From Siphonodentalium dalli (Eukaryota; Mollusca; Scaphopoda; Gadilida; Siphonodentaliidae): 64,000 nt of DNA. Numbering within the stretch: the first letter of the stretch is position 1; each line of letters starts with the position of its first letter. A program made the position numbers and the translations under genes. The stretch lies in assembly GCA_032622095.1 (NCBI GenBank), contig CP136066.1, positions 104,179,319 to 104,243,318 of the forward strand, written 5' to 3'. This document shows, piece by piece, positions 32,937-44,638 of the stretch. Below the pieces are notes generated by a model, which saw nothing but the letters and a program-made list of their open reading frames with translations, did not search any database and was not told the DNA's origin.

Positions 32937-35539
32937 CATCCACACGTCTATGGGTTTCTGTCCATTCATGGCACACCCTTATATTACGCTGTCTGCAGAA
33001 GACATAAATAACATTTAATTGACCAAACAATGGCCTCGATTCATTGTTGTTAATCCTCCACTCTGTTGATGTTTATTGAAAGCCCGTTATTGACCAAAAC
33101 ATAAAATCCAGCATATGATTAACTGATAACACATTTGTTCATTGATAAGTTCAAGAACATGGAATGTAAAATAATGCATGCTGTTTAGCGGACCATGGGT
33201 TAGAGAAAGAAACGGTGTTAGGTTCTCTCGGGATAAGCTTATTCGACGTGTGATTAAGGACAAAATGAATAAATGCGAGGTATCGGTGCATCTCACACGG
33301 GGATGTGTCTAGATGGCGTCCGTTTGGGGTATCCGCCTTGGTATTTATAACGTCACCTCACTTGAACCAGACCAAACTCCCATGGTCGCAGAATATCAGT
33401 TCACTCCCACCTTGAGTTGTAACTTTCCAACTGGTACCTGAACCAACTGATGGTCATTTCAGACCAAACTTTTGATCAAAAGTAGAATAAATATGCTGCT
33501 GTTGGTGTAAAAACAACATATCCCCACTTATTACTGATTTAGTCCGAAAGCCAATCTTGAAAATTTCAAGATTCGTTGCACCCCCTCGCATTATTAATTT
33601 CTATTTATCAAAATGACGGGCGACATATGCCGGTCACAATATTACTAATCTGCCAAATAAAAGGTGTCCAAATGTAATAACAATCAAGGCAGACTACGCT
33701 GAGCACCATTATCAAAATAATACACACAAAATTCCCCCATCCTTCAGGGGGGGGGGGGTGGTCTGGAAAAAAATTGCACATATAGGGCCCAAAAAGTTTT
33801 TTTTCCGACCTCGAGGGACCCACCACCCCATTTTTAGCCGTTCTTCAATAACTGTGTTAACTGCCTTACTAATTGGTAAACACAGATACGAAAAACGAAA
33901 AATATACTGTATTTCCATGTGTTTCCTGGTGTTTTCAGTATCTAACAACAATATTAATTAAGCATTGTGTAGGTACACTATATGTCACAAATTGCCCTAG
34001 ACCCCATTATAGCCTTAATATATCGAGAGTGTTGTGTCTGACAGAGAACACTGGCCAGTGTAAATAGTGGTAAACAGGTCAGGGGTTCCACAATTATATG
34101 TGCATGGTCAAAGAACTCTTTAGTCTTAACCAACGGGATGGGGTGGGGAGGGGAATTGTTTTTTGGTTATGTATACACATAGATATATGGTTATTATACT
34201 GCCCGATATTAGTCGGCGGGTATATAGTTGACGTCTCGAGCCGTCTGTCCGTACAAACATTTTGAATTTTAACTCAAGAGTCAGTTGTCATATTTGATGC
34301 CCTATGGCATGGTGACGGATCAGAAATGGGGGACGAATATGCATAATATCGCGGGTTGTGACCACCATTGCCTACCAGAGTTATGGGCCCTGTTCGACTT
34401 TATGAAATTCAGTCCATACAAAGTTTTTGCAATATAAGTTAAGTGTCGGTTGTCAAATTTTGATGTGGTTTGGTATGGTGATAGACCAGAATGAAGAATT
34501 GAATGTCATTTCTCAATGCATCTGAATGCATCACATTATTTCAGTTCATCTATTTGTAAGTGATAACAGTATACAATTAGTATTTTAGTTTCGTCTTGTT
34601 GCGCAGTAAAGCTCCCAGATGTATTAAGTTCGGAAATTCAATGAGAATAGCGTCACCTTCATTTGGGATTGTCTGAGCAGTAAACAGTAATGTCATTCAT
34701 CATAACCAATTCAGTTTTATTTGGATAATTGTTGCAAATTAACATTACTTGCAATCATTCAAGATGAGAAATAACCAGAAGGAATGAATTTGACTACATG
34801 CCAGAACAAGACAGTATTTCAGACATTAGAAATTTATGAGATACCCTTTTCAATTTCATGTTATGGAACAATCAGGTTAATGATATCTACTAGTAAACAT
34901 CATTGAGTATTCACCATGTAGTATCCAATTTGTAATATTGTTTTTTTTTTTTTTTATTACTTTTATTCAGATAATACAACTGGGTAATATATTAATTTGG
35001 TTACTAAATATTTCTGCCGTTGATCATAAGTTTCCTGAACGTTAATACGGTGGTCCACTGTGAAGTGGTCCGGAATACTGTGAAATCCAGAATGTTGCTA
35101 AATCTGAGGCTAAAGAGTCACTTTAGCTGCCTATATAGCCATATACCAACAAGCATGGTACTAACATGCTTACAAACAACATTACATGGTCAGTACTTGT
35201 AAATTAAAAAAACATTTTGGAAAATAATTACAAGCACCATTTTTTCCGCCTCTGGACCACCCACCCACCCCATCCCTATATACGGAATTTTTTTGCAGAC
35301 CCCCCCCCCCCCCTGCATCCTTATGCATATAATGGAGCACAGCAAATATATTTGGAGTAACTGATATCTCCTGTACTCATATGATGACAAGCAATTGTTT
35401 GCAAGCACGATCAAACAACAACTGGCGGTGTACTAATGATCTGTCCCAATGTTTTCATAACTTTTCAAACTGATTTCGCCATTCTTGGTATCGTCAATTG
35501 TAAAATGCTGTTTGGATAAACAATTGTATTGCTTTAAAG
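32937..35539. other. Intergenic DNA with one dispersed-repeat-like tract
   Basis: 34180-34500 has the style of a widespread invertebrate repeat (CGTCTGTCCGTACAAACATT and TATGGCATGGTGA / TTGGTATGGTGATAG words repeated about 150 bp apart). Poly-G near 33749 and poly-C near 35301. No gene is recognised. Confidence 0.4.
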
Positions 35540-35775
35540 ATACGGGCGGCGTTGTTGGTGGGTATGCTGTTATATTCAGCTCCGTCAAAAACCGCCATAA
35601 ACAGAGAGAATAGTAAAATATAGACATACTTTGTTCTTATATAAATCATAAATATGGCATTAACAGTATGTTATTGTCAAATGTTTTCCTTTGTTATGTA
35701 AACAAGGGCAAAAAACGTTACAGAACCTGGCTTTTGTTCAGATCAGGATATGGTAAACATAAATAGCGTTATTAC
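35540..35775 (-). repeat. Repeat Y copy 3, right half
   Basis: Reverse-strand match to the right half of 62880-63385: GGGCGGCGTTGTTGGTGGGT, AAACCGCCATAAACAGA, TTTGTTCTTAT, ATGTAAACAAGGGC and ATGGTAAACATAAA-AGCGTTA. The match stops at about 35775 and resumes at 37076. Confidence 0.7.
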
Positions 35776-37075
35776 TTGCGCCAGTCCATGCTGGACGCAA
35801 GTAATGTTTTCGGTGCGGATCTTTGTCTGTTGTCTGTCCTTCCGTGAATATGTTACGTCATACCGGAAGTACATAGGCCCTACTGTAAAGAATGCACACG
35901 GAATAATATGAAATGGTTGCATCAATTGTAATTTAAATCAACATATATACTTAATTTGCATTGTTATCTGGTTTTATTTTGGTTATAAATCGTTCATAAA
36001 TGAACAATATTGAATGATTTCTTTCTGGAAACCGATCAAGACGCGATGACGTCATGACGCACATCAGGACGTCACAAGCTACATGGGCGCGCAAAACGCC
36101 AGACATGATCGCGTCGATGTCCAGACAGCTGAGACCCGTATTGCACGGGCAGGCTAAACCATTCTAATTGCCAACAACTTCGTGTTCTATTATTATAAAT
36201 ATATATATACTGCATGAAAAATAAAAGTGGGCAATAGTACTGCCCATTAGAAGCCTATTCTATGTAACTTGAAACACGGGAAATGTGTTTAGAGCATGTC
36301 TAAAAGATGCGCGCGGAATAGTTTTTTTTTTCGCAGAGACAGTGAGGTGCGAACATATTTCTGGAAAGTTTCTTTGAAGTTCAAATCATTTTCGAAAGAT
36401 CATGGTACATATAAATCATGTCCGGCCAAACAGTCGAGCGCGTGGTTCAATTGAGAAACAATTGCACTGAAAAATGTGAATGTTGAAACATACGGATTAT
36501 TAAATGCCCTATTAATTAACTGGGAAAACAACCTTTCTCATTTTCAACGCAATAGACATTTTGATGATATGTTCCCGAAGACTGTATAGATCAGTCGCTA
36601 TAAGGGCATGCTCACATTGACACACTGTTCGCGTGGTCGCGTGTCTTTTATTTATTTGTGTCGGTATTTGTAACTTACTTTGACGTTTTTTGCCACTGAA
36701 GTGCTACGGCAAACACGCGTGACATCATTCTAGTCAAACTAGTAATTTAACCCAATTGGTATATAATATATATTAGCATCATCGGCAATCAATCATCTTC
36801 ACACCCTTCACGTAAACGATGTCTCTATTGTTCTATAAATATGTCAAACAACTCCTACGTATCATTAGTGTAATAGATCAACTTGAAATAGTCTGTCCGT
36901 ATACACAAATATTTCAGCGATGAATGAACTGAGATTTGATATCTATATTTGTTTTTATCGATCTCTCAAACGAGGAGCCAATACCCGTGGTTCAAAATGG
37001 TGTTGCTAAGACAAAACAAAACATGTCAAATGTGTGATGGGCGCAAGGATAGGCAGCTCCAGTGAGTGCATTCTA
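35776..37075. mobile_element. Insertion of about 1.3 kb within repeat Y
   Basis: DNA between the two halves of repeat Y. It opens with an imperfect hairpin (CTTGCGCCAG/CTGGACGCAAG, 35777-35803) and ends near GGGCGCAAGGATAGGCAGC. There is no open frame of note, and no certain TSD or inverted ends beyond the GCGCAAG words. It may be a non-autonomous element. Confidence 0.5.
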
Positions 37076-37330
37076 GTTTGTTGCTGTTTTCCTGATATGG
37101 AAATAATAAAGAGCGTTTATATCAGTTGGTTGTGATTAACCAATAGAATTGCGCTGTTCTATGCAAACAGAAGCAAAACTTCTGTAACACAAGCAGGTTC
37201 TTACATCAGGTTTTACATCATCGTACGTATTGACGACAATACGCGCGAATTATGTTTGGCATAATAAGGTATGAACAAAACTATATATATTTTAATATTC
37301 CTTCCGTTGATGGCGATTTGAACAAATATG
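37076..37330 (-). repeat. Repeat Y copy 3, left half
   Basis: Continues the reverse-strand match: TTGCTGTTTTCCTGATATGG, AATAATAAAGAGCGTTTATA, GATTAACCAATAGAATTGCG and CAAACAGAAGC. Confidence 0.7.
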
Positions 37331-38000
37331 AATATTTCTACAACGAACGCCGCCCGTGCCTTTTAATAACTTTGCTTGAGAACAGGAGGTAGGTAAATGT
37401 CAAAACCACTGCCAACGGAGCAACAATAAAGTAACCTGGCATTAAACATTAACCCACCCCCTAATTGTTTTTTTGTATACGAAAATGGTAAAATTAAAGA
37501 TATGATAATCCCACTACGAATACCCATCAGCGAGTAGTATTTAGTTTGAAATAAAACAATTTTTTCTTTTGCACTCGAAAATGTACCGAACATGAATATA
37601 TAAAACATCTCATATGGTGAAGGTATATTTTCCTCAACATTACAGGAGTGTCTTCCAATCGCCCGAAATACCAATAAACTTACACAGGACTGCACTGGAC
37701 AAATACCAATAAACTTACACAGGACTGCACTGGACAAATACTGCCAAAACTTGATTGATTCTCCTCTTGATTTCAGCCAAAGACCGAGTTGGATTCTCAT
37801 GTATAGCGCTTTGGCGAAACAAACGGACAATTCTGGATGGAATTTTAGCAGGTTTTACTAAACTAAGGGAAACAATATTTATAGAACAAATAGAATTTTC
37901 TTGGATGGCTGCTAACCAAAGGATGGAGTCATCCTATATTTTAAGTAATGTATAGTAACAACAATGCTTGGTACTAGTAGAACAATGTATTTCTATATAA
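37331..38000. other. Intergenic DNA with a 35-bp tandem duplication
   Basis: 37666-37700 is repeated exactly at 37701-37735 (starts AAATACCAATAAACTTACAC). The 155-codon reverse frame 37363-37830 crosses this duplication and has no domain. Duplicated length 35 is not a multiple of three. Confidence 0.6.
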
Positions 38001-38109
38001 AAGTAAACTACATCTTATTGTGCCAATTATGTAGCAACCGTAAGCAACTTGTCCATATATCTGCCAGCATGCCTGAGATGCCTTACAACCATGGGGAGTC
38101 GGGACTATT

Positions 38110-38670
38110 ATGCTTCTATGAAGAAAATTAGCATCAAAATTAGAACAACTTGTACAACATCTGTCATAATTTCTAGAACCATGCATAAGCCCGGTGTGTA
38201 ATTGTGGCACAGAGATCGAGGATGCCTTTCACTTCTTTTTCGAATGTCCATTGTTCCGACCACAAAGAATTAATTATATGATAGACTAGATGAGTATGCT
38301 TTCATAATAGTAGACGTAAACCACTTCCTCAGAGGCGCCCCAAGCATTCCACAGCATCGAAACCAGCTACTCTTTTACATTGTACAAAAATATATATCAG
38401 AAAGTAAACGTTTCACTTAACGTAGAAAAATCGTAAACAACTTGCGGCACGGAATGGCATGATATCTACAGGAGAGGACATCAGGACCGGTATAACATCA
38501 ATCACCAGACATCATCATCAACATTCTTATTAGTACATGTGCATTATATCTGTTATTCATCTTGTTTAAACATTTGTGTAAATATTGTCGGGAGAGGGGC
38601 CACCTTAAGTTGTTATAACTTGTCCCCCAATCGCTTGTAAACTGAGTTACAATAAATATGTTTAAACCAA
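38110..38670 (+). pseudogene. 5'-truncated LINE: C-terminal zinc knuckle and 3' UTR
   Basis: The + strand reads VCNCGTEIEDAFHFFFECPL (38194-38253), a C-x1-C-x8-H-x4-C knuckle typical of the C-terminus of many non-LTR retrotransposon ORF2 proteins. A stop at 38287 and a frame change follow, then EYAFIIVDVNHFLRG and LLFYIVQKYISESKRFT to TAA 38418-38420. Upstream, SKLEQLVQHLS and LEPCIS (about 38120-38190) fit the same family with a stop between. The 3' UTR ends near AATAAATATG (38650-38660). Upstream polymerase motifs are absent. Confidence 0.7.
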
Positions 38671-40836
38671 CCATGCATAAAGTCGGTTATGATACTGGCA
38701 TTAACATATTGACTATTACGATCATTCGTGTGCATTGCTTGCGCCAGACGTATTGCCGTAGATTTGGTCATCAATGTCTATGAAATTATACCAACGGTAA
38801 CACTTTTGTAGTGATTGAATTTGAATCGAAATACTTTCGGAGACAGACATGTGTACATGCCTATATAATCAAATTAATCATCAACAGTTGCAAGGAATGT
38901 GCTGATAAGCGGGCAGTGAAGTCTTAAATATATTGCATTGTTCGGTTTAATTGTATCCTAATTGTAATTTAATTGTGTTCTCATTCGAAATACACATACT
39001 TATCAAAGGTACAAATGCCCCCATTTTACACACTTTCTCTATTGACATTTTAGAGTACGAGAAACTATCCTTATCTGTAACGCCACCGATGCCCTTTTGT
39101 GTAATATATGGATTAAGAAGATCTTTTGTAGAATTCTTTGTGATTTACAATACAGGCACGATGTACCCACACAGTCTTCACGTTCGTTGCACGACCCCGT
39201 GGAATGACTACACATGGTACACATCAACTTGCAATGACAACTATTAGCGCTGCTTAAGAAATTCATCGCAAGATACAGTTTACTTGAACTATTTGTCTGT
39301 GATTGATGTTCCCTTCACTCAAGGTGTGGCCGTTTTTTTCTATGAAGCTTGCCAAGGGCATGTCCCCGTGTGAGCATAGTGGCACGTGTTTATATATAGT
39401 CTAAGAATTTGGATATGTTCCAATATGCATGGGGCAACTATTAGGACCACGTACAGAGGTCTTCTAAAAATGGGAGGATTTATAAATGAAGGCCTGAATT
39501 TAGGCATCCTCTTATGTCACGATATGACATTGGCTGTTGAAAGTGACATTAAACCCCAATTATGTAAATAACTAGTAACTAACCAAAGAGTACAGCACAC
39601 GGAATGCCAGCTAGTCAGGCATACATGTATATAGGGTAGAACTGTTGTGTGTTTCGTGTTGTTCTTTCAATGTGATGTCTCTGAGATAAGTTGAAGTGAA
39701 TGTTATATTAAATCTGGTAGATATTGTTTAGTATAATTATTTGACGTGTATATTGACTCAAATACATTTATGTTTTATCCTATAGATAGGATAATAAAAA
39801 GACATGTTTGTCCAATGCCGATGAACAAACTCATAATCAACTTATCACGGAAACTGAAATATTTAACAAAAACACACCAGTGCCATAGATAGTTTCGGTG
39901 CGGTCATACCGCTTTCTCCTGAACCCATTTCATTTGGAATGTTCGCTAAACGAAATCCACTCACCAAATAGTGTTATTTACTACATAATGTTCATAGGTT
40001 ACGGTAATATTTGTGTTTTGCTAATAATACTATCGCATCTAGCTTCAAATAAGTATGGAGTCTTTAATTCGTCATGGGCAGTTATCGGATCCATAATAAC
40101 TACCCTCGTTTGGATTGGTTTTGTTGATTGGAATTTATCGTTGTTTCATCTGCCAGGCGATATCGCGACGTTGTCAGTAACTGTAGGAAAAAATGGCACT
40201 TATGGTTAATTTCACAGGGGAATTACTGCACGTCGAAACCACCATCCGGGAAAACAACTTACAAACTTGCACTGTTACAACTTACACGTATCATGTTATC
40301 TGCCTTGTGACTGGATCGGAAATCCGTGCATATCTGGATTTGATTTAGCTTTACATTGCTGGACGGCTCATGTTGTCCTAATGTGTCGAGCATCTTACAT
40401 ACTGAGCCACCGGGGGCCCAAACTACCATTTGTGTTGTATGTAGTCAGGCCTTCCTATATATACACTACTCAACATGATATATTTAACATAGAATAATTA
40501 AGCAACCAGTTCCCTAATACCCTAATTATGTGAAAATATAAAGGGAAATTCCCCCAGTTTTTACTGTATGATAAACGTACACATTCCCGGGTCATTACAT
40601 ATGTCAAACATATACAAACGACGCACGTGACTCTATTATCTGGCCAGGATGGAGACAGAAATATACATCGAAGCTACTTTTCTCAACATTTGGCCACCTT
40701 TATAACCGGATATTAGTGCCACTGTGACCGCAGGAGACGCCCGACATTTTGATATATATAAATGAAAAATGCGAAAGGAGGGGGTGGGTGCAACGAAATC
40801 GAAAACTAAGCGTCGTTTGAGAGTTGGCTTACAGAC
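38671..40836. other. Intergenic DNA
   Basis: No gene is confidently recognised. The frame 39898-40209 (103 codons) has two hydrophobic stretches (IMFIGYGNICVLLIILSHLA; AVIGSIITTLVWIGFV) that could span a membrane, but lacks homology I can name, starts at a non-ATG codon, and ends where composition returns to background. I record it only as a possible fragment. Confidence 0.35.
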
Positions 40837-40897
40837 TAGTTGGCAAATGAAATAATTAGAACAATATCAACCCATATGTGATATAACATGTTCAACT
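40837..40897 (+). repeat. 61-bp direct repeat, left copy
   Basis: TAGTTGGCAAATGAAATAAT...TTCAACT; the right copy is 41111-41171, with about three differences. The last four bases overlap the palindrome that follows. Confidence 0.85.
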
Positions 40898-41115
40898 ACA
40901 GTAATGCTCTAATTAATCGACCTCTTAACCACAGCAGCATTATGGGTAACTTTTCAGGATTTAGTCGGAAATGTGGCTTGTTGCCATTCATCGGAAAGCT
41001 CTCCCGAGAGCTTTCCGATGAATGGCAACAAACCATATTTCCGACTAAATCCTGAAAAGTTACCCATAACTATGCTGTGGTTAAGAGGTCAATTACTTAG
41101 GGCATTACTGTAGTT
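40894..41115. mobile_element. Palindromic MITE with 110-bp arms
   Basis: 40894-41003 pairs with 41006-41115 around a CC centre, with few mismatches. Ends CTACAGTAATGC/GCATTACTGTAG, interior GGGTAACTTTTCAGGATTTA, GTCGGAAAT and TCATCGGAAAGCTCTC. A single arm occurs at 57029-57135, so this is a repeated family. It is bracketed by 61-bp direct repeats. Confidence 0.8.
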
Positions 41116-41171
41116 GGCAAATGAAATAATTAGAACAATATCAACCCATATTTGGTATAACATTTTCAACT
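41111..41171 (+). repeat. 61-bp direct repeat, right copy
   Basis: See 40837-40897. It begins inside the last five bases of the palindrome. Its ends, AGTTG and CAACT, are themselves complementary. Confidence 0.85.
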
Positions 41172-44100
41172 ATAAGGTTGTGTCAGGCATTACATTTTCA
41201 ACTGTTGGATATTTTGACTCCCCCCACCCACCGTTGCTTTGTCGGCTCTAAGAACTGATCTTGCAACTATTGGCTTATCCTGGGGCGGGCAACGAGATAA
41301 GCCATCAGGGCCCTAACCAAATGCACGAGCATTGTCATCTGTCATTTTGTATGATATTATGTTCCATCTTGTTTTTCAAGAGTACAGAATAGTATTCTAG
41401 GGGAACTGGTGGAATATATACACGCATCCCGAAAAAGTCACCTCCAAAAATCTGCCTCTCCTTTTAAAGGATGCATAACGCATCAAAACCAGTAGGCCGG
41501 GCTCAATATGCGTCTATTTATACAACACATATGTACACTGGAGCCCGATTGTCCGATTGTCGATTGGCACACAGTTGGTAGGTGTTCAATAACGTATAAT
41601 GAATTTAATTTGAGAATTATCAACTACAGGTGATTGGTTTTAGAAGAAAAAACTGGCAATCATATGGCTTAATCGTCAACCGTAAGTTCATCATATATAT
41701 AGCGTGGTATATAACCCGCTTGGGTATCTGTACAAGAAATGCAGACTAGGGCGTGCAGCGAGGAGTCTGTATTTATTGTATAGTATAGATTCACAAGCGG
41801 GTTACAACATATTGAGCCACTTTCAGTACGATGATTGCGTATTAATTACCATTCAATAAAAGGTTAGTTAAATGTTTGCTGGTGTTACATATTTATGCCA
41901 CACGAGTCAAATATTTGTTGACCGTCCGATCACTTGCATCGGTAATATTTATCAACATTGATAAACCATTGTTTCCGAATTTGAACACTGTTGACATGTT
42001 TCTGGATAAAACAATTTTCTCCTTGTTAAAATAAACTGTTGTGGGCGTTAAGGCTATTTTGCCCATGGTTACCATATAGTGTAATTATCGATCAGAACAA
42101 AGAAAACAACGTCCCGTTCACGTTAGAACACTCTGCATGAAACTGTTCCACATTGCAGAAAGTTTGTGTGTTGAAATATCACCGTCATTTATGAAAAAAA
42201 GAATTAACCTGGAATTACCATCGTACGTGTTTTCACATATGTGAAAAGATTGTGGAATATTCTCAATGTTATTATTTCAAAGTAATTATGGATTATACAT
42301 TCCAAAGAAATGCGGATTTCGTTCAGTTTTAACTTCCAGTTACCCCGCCCTTACCGACAAACCCATAATCATAGTCGAATGTGTGTGCACCGTGCAGAAC
42401 CGCCCATGCCGCTACTAATGATATGATCCGTGATTTAACTTTCCGAATAACTGGTACGATCATTATCATGGCATATAGTTAGAATTTCACTCCGTCCATT
42501 CCGCTCTCCAGTTCAATGCCAATTTATTGGTTAGTTTTAGCTCAAGTCTATGTTATGGCCCGGTGAAATACAGATTCACACCAAATATATTGTTCATGGA
42601 GTGGGGTGATTTGATTGACCGAGGGGTGTTAATTGGTTTATTGATACATTTCAGAGTTATAAATATTGCCAATAGCAGTCTGCCATGATGTATACATTCT
42701 CGACAGAAAGTACCATTTGCATGGCCAACACGGACACTATTCGGAACAAACGACTGGAAATTTGTACATAGCGTATATACGTTGTCTCGTGTACATGTAC
42801 CATATATACCTGGGTGAGAATAAAGCATTACAGGCATGAATGAGGAGTTTCTGTATATATCCTATCAGCGTCATGAGCAGCTATGGTTGTATTCTTCATA
42901 TGATTCTCAGTACCAAGTTCTATTGGACTCTTCTCGAGTATGTCTGGAAGAGTGATCCAACAGCAGTAACAGTGCTATCAATGACATCTTCTTCGTCGGT
43001 ACGGCTTGCAGTCATTATACTGACTATTATAAGCCGGGATCGAGTAGATCCACCTAATGTGTTTTTGACATCGTATTTGGCAAGTCGTCGATACCGCAAT
43101 GATAACTATCCCCTTAATATCGCTCTTCCGTCTTCTTCTGTATACGCATTTCCATATCTACAATGCTGTTATGATCTCAGTCTTTGTCTCCGTGCAATAC
43201 ATTCCTGAGAAAGCTGATAAGAGTATTGAGGTGTCAATGACCTTGAGTCTATTCGCATAACTCCAGTAAATACATCGATATATTTGAGAGCACTGTTCTT
43301 TCTCTTATTCAAACCATGGTCATGACGTCGCACCATTGTCTAACGAGTTCGCTTGATATGATAATGGGTACGTAACAGCCGCGGGCGCGTGCTCACTTAT
43401 ACCGTACGTTTTTTTTTGAAAGAAACAAATTGTTGTCATACTGGATTGACTTTCTCCGTCTTGTCTGTCTGACTTCTGTCTGGGCGGACGTACATATGGC
43501 ATATACATGCATCTCAATCTAAATAAACTAGAACATAATCTATAAGTATACTATTGAGGTTGATTTAATTCATTACCAGTACCGGTGAGCAATTTATTGT
43601 GTGCATGTCTCGCTGGGTGGACCAGTGTGGCACTGAATATGAGGGCCCACTCAGCCTTTGGCATATACACAATAAATCACTTCTTTCTTTAACTGTCCTT
43701 CAAGTTGGTGAACATTATATAAATATACAGGAGTGTACTTTGGTTTTGCAGTAACTCCCTCTTATAAGTACATCCTGGTTGTTCACTTTTCAATGTGGAT
43801 CTGTCTGCCCTTGTATATGGATGTCATCCTGGCACCCCTTTACTGCTTCTGCATGAAACATATGTGGTCAGCATGGGCTTGCCAATCTAAACCATCTCTT
43901 AGTTGCAGGGGGTGGTGTGTTGGCACCCGAGTGCAAGTAGTATGACCGATACGATTAACTCTTATCAAACATTCCGAATTACACAGTTCTAACAAATAGT
44001 CCACCATGCAAGATGTCACAATAATATATGTCTGTATTCGTGTATACTATACTGTACTAGATATAAGTGTGTCCATGTGTCTCATGCATGCTACTGTTTT

Positions 44101-44397
44101 AAAATGAATCATGTATGGGGCGGGTATGTTCATTGAATAAACTCATTCATTAATTCATTCAGCCATGGGTTATCGAATTTAGATGCAATTAGGTAACAAG
44201 ATCCGTCATCGGGACTGCTTCACATGAGGTTAAAATGGCGTTGTTATCGTCTTCTGTTCTAGAGTTATCATTTGTTCTCCTGAAAGTAGTGGTTTTCGCT
44301 ATATTTAAACTCTACCTTTGACCACCAACACATCCCTTGGATAGTTTCGTAAGTTTAATCTCGTTAGTATTTAGTGTCGGAAAACGCGCAAAACACT
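41172..44397. other. Intergenic DNA with two short inverted repeats
   Basis: 41704-41823 has AACCCGCTTG and CAAGCGGGTT about 90 bp apart with flanking partial pairing (GTGG/CCAC). 43589-43678 pairs imperfectly (ATTTATTGTGT/ACACAATAAAT and GGGTGGACC/GGGCCCACTC). The frame 42840-43208 (122 codons from a GTG/ATG-like start) has no domain. No gene is called. Confidence 0.45.
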
Positions 44398-44622
44398 GGT
44401 CCGAATCGGCATCTCTGGTTTAGACTAGGTTTTATTCTAGACCAGGTTTAACTCCAGTTTAAACTAGGTTTAAGTAGGATTTAAACTTGGTTTTACTGTA
44501 GTTAAACTAGGTTTTATGGGAATGAAACTGGGTTTTAGTGTAGTTAAACCCAGTGTTGTGATAAACTCAGTTTAAGTTTGTGGAATTCGATCTCAATTGA
44601 AACTAGGTTTTATTGACGTGAT

Positions 44623-44638
44623 AAAGATATGGTAATAT
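44623..44638 (+). repeat. LINE target-site duplication, left
   Basis: AAAGATATGGTAATAT, identical to 48302-48317. The exact edges are uncertain by a few A residues because the LINE tail is also A-rich. Confidence 0.85.

Noticed and set aside
37363-37830. 155-codon reverse-strand frame
   Set aside because: Crosses an exact 35-bp tandem duplication, has no recognisable domain and a low-complexity composition.
40837-41171. Interpreting the 61-bp repeats as an ordinary transposase TSD
   Set aside because: Far longer than any known TSD; kept instead as an unexplained flanking duplication.
42840-43208. 122-codon frame
   Set aside because: No domain, Ser-rich middle, no splice or start context; length is within chance for this window size.
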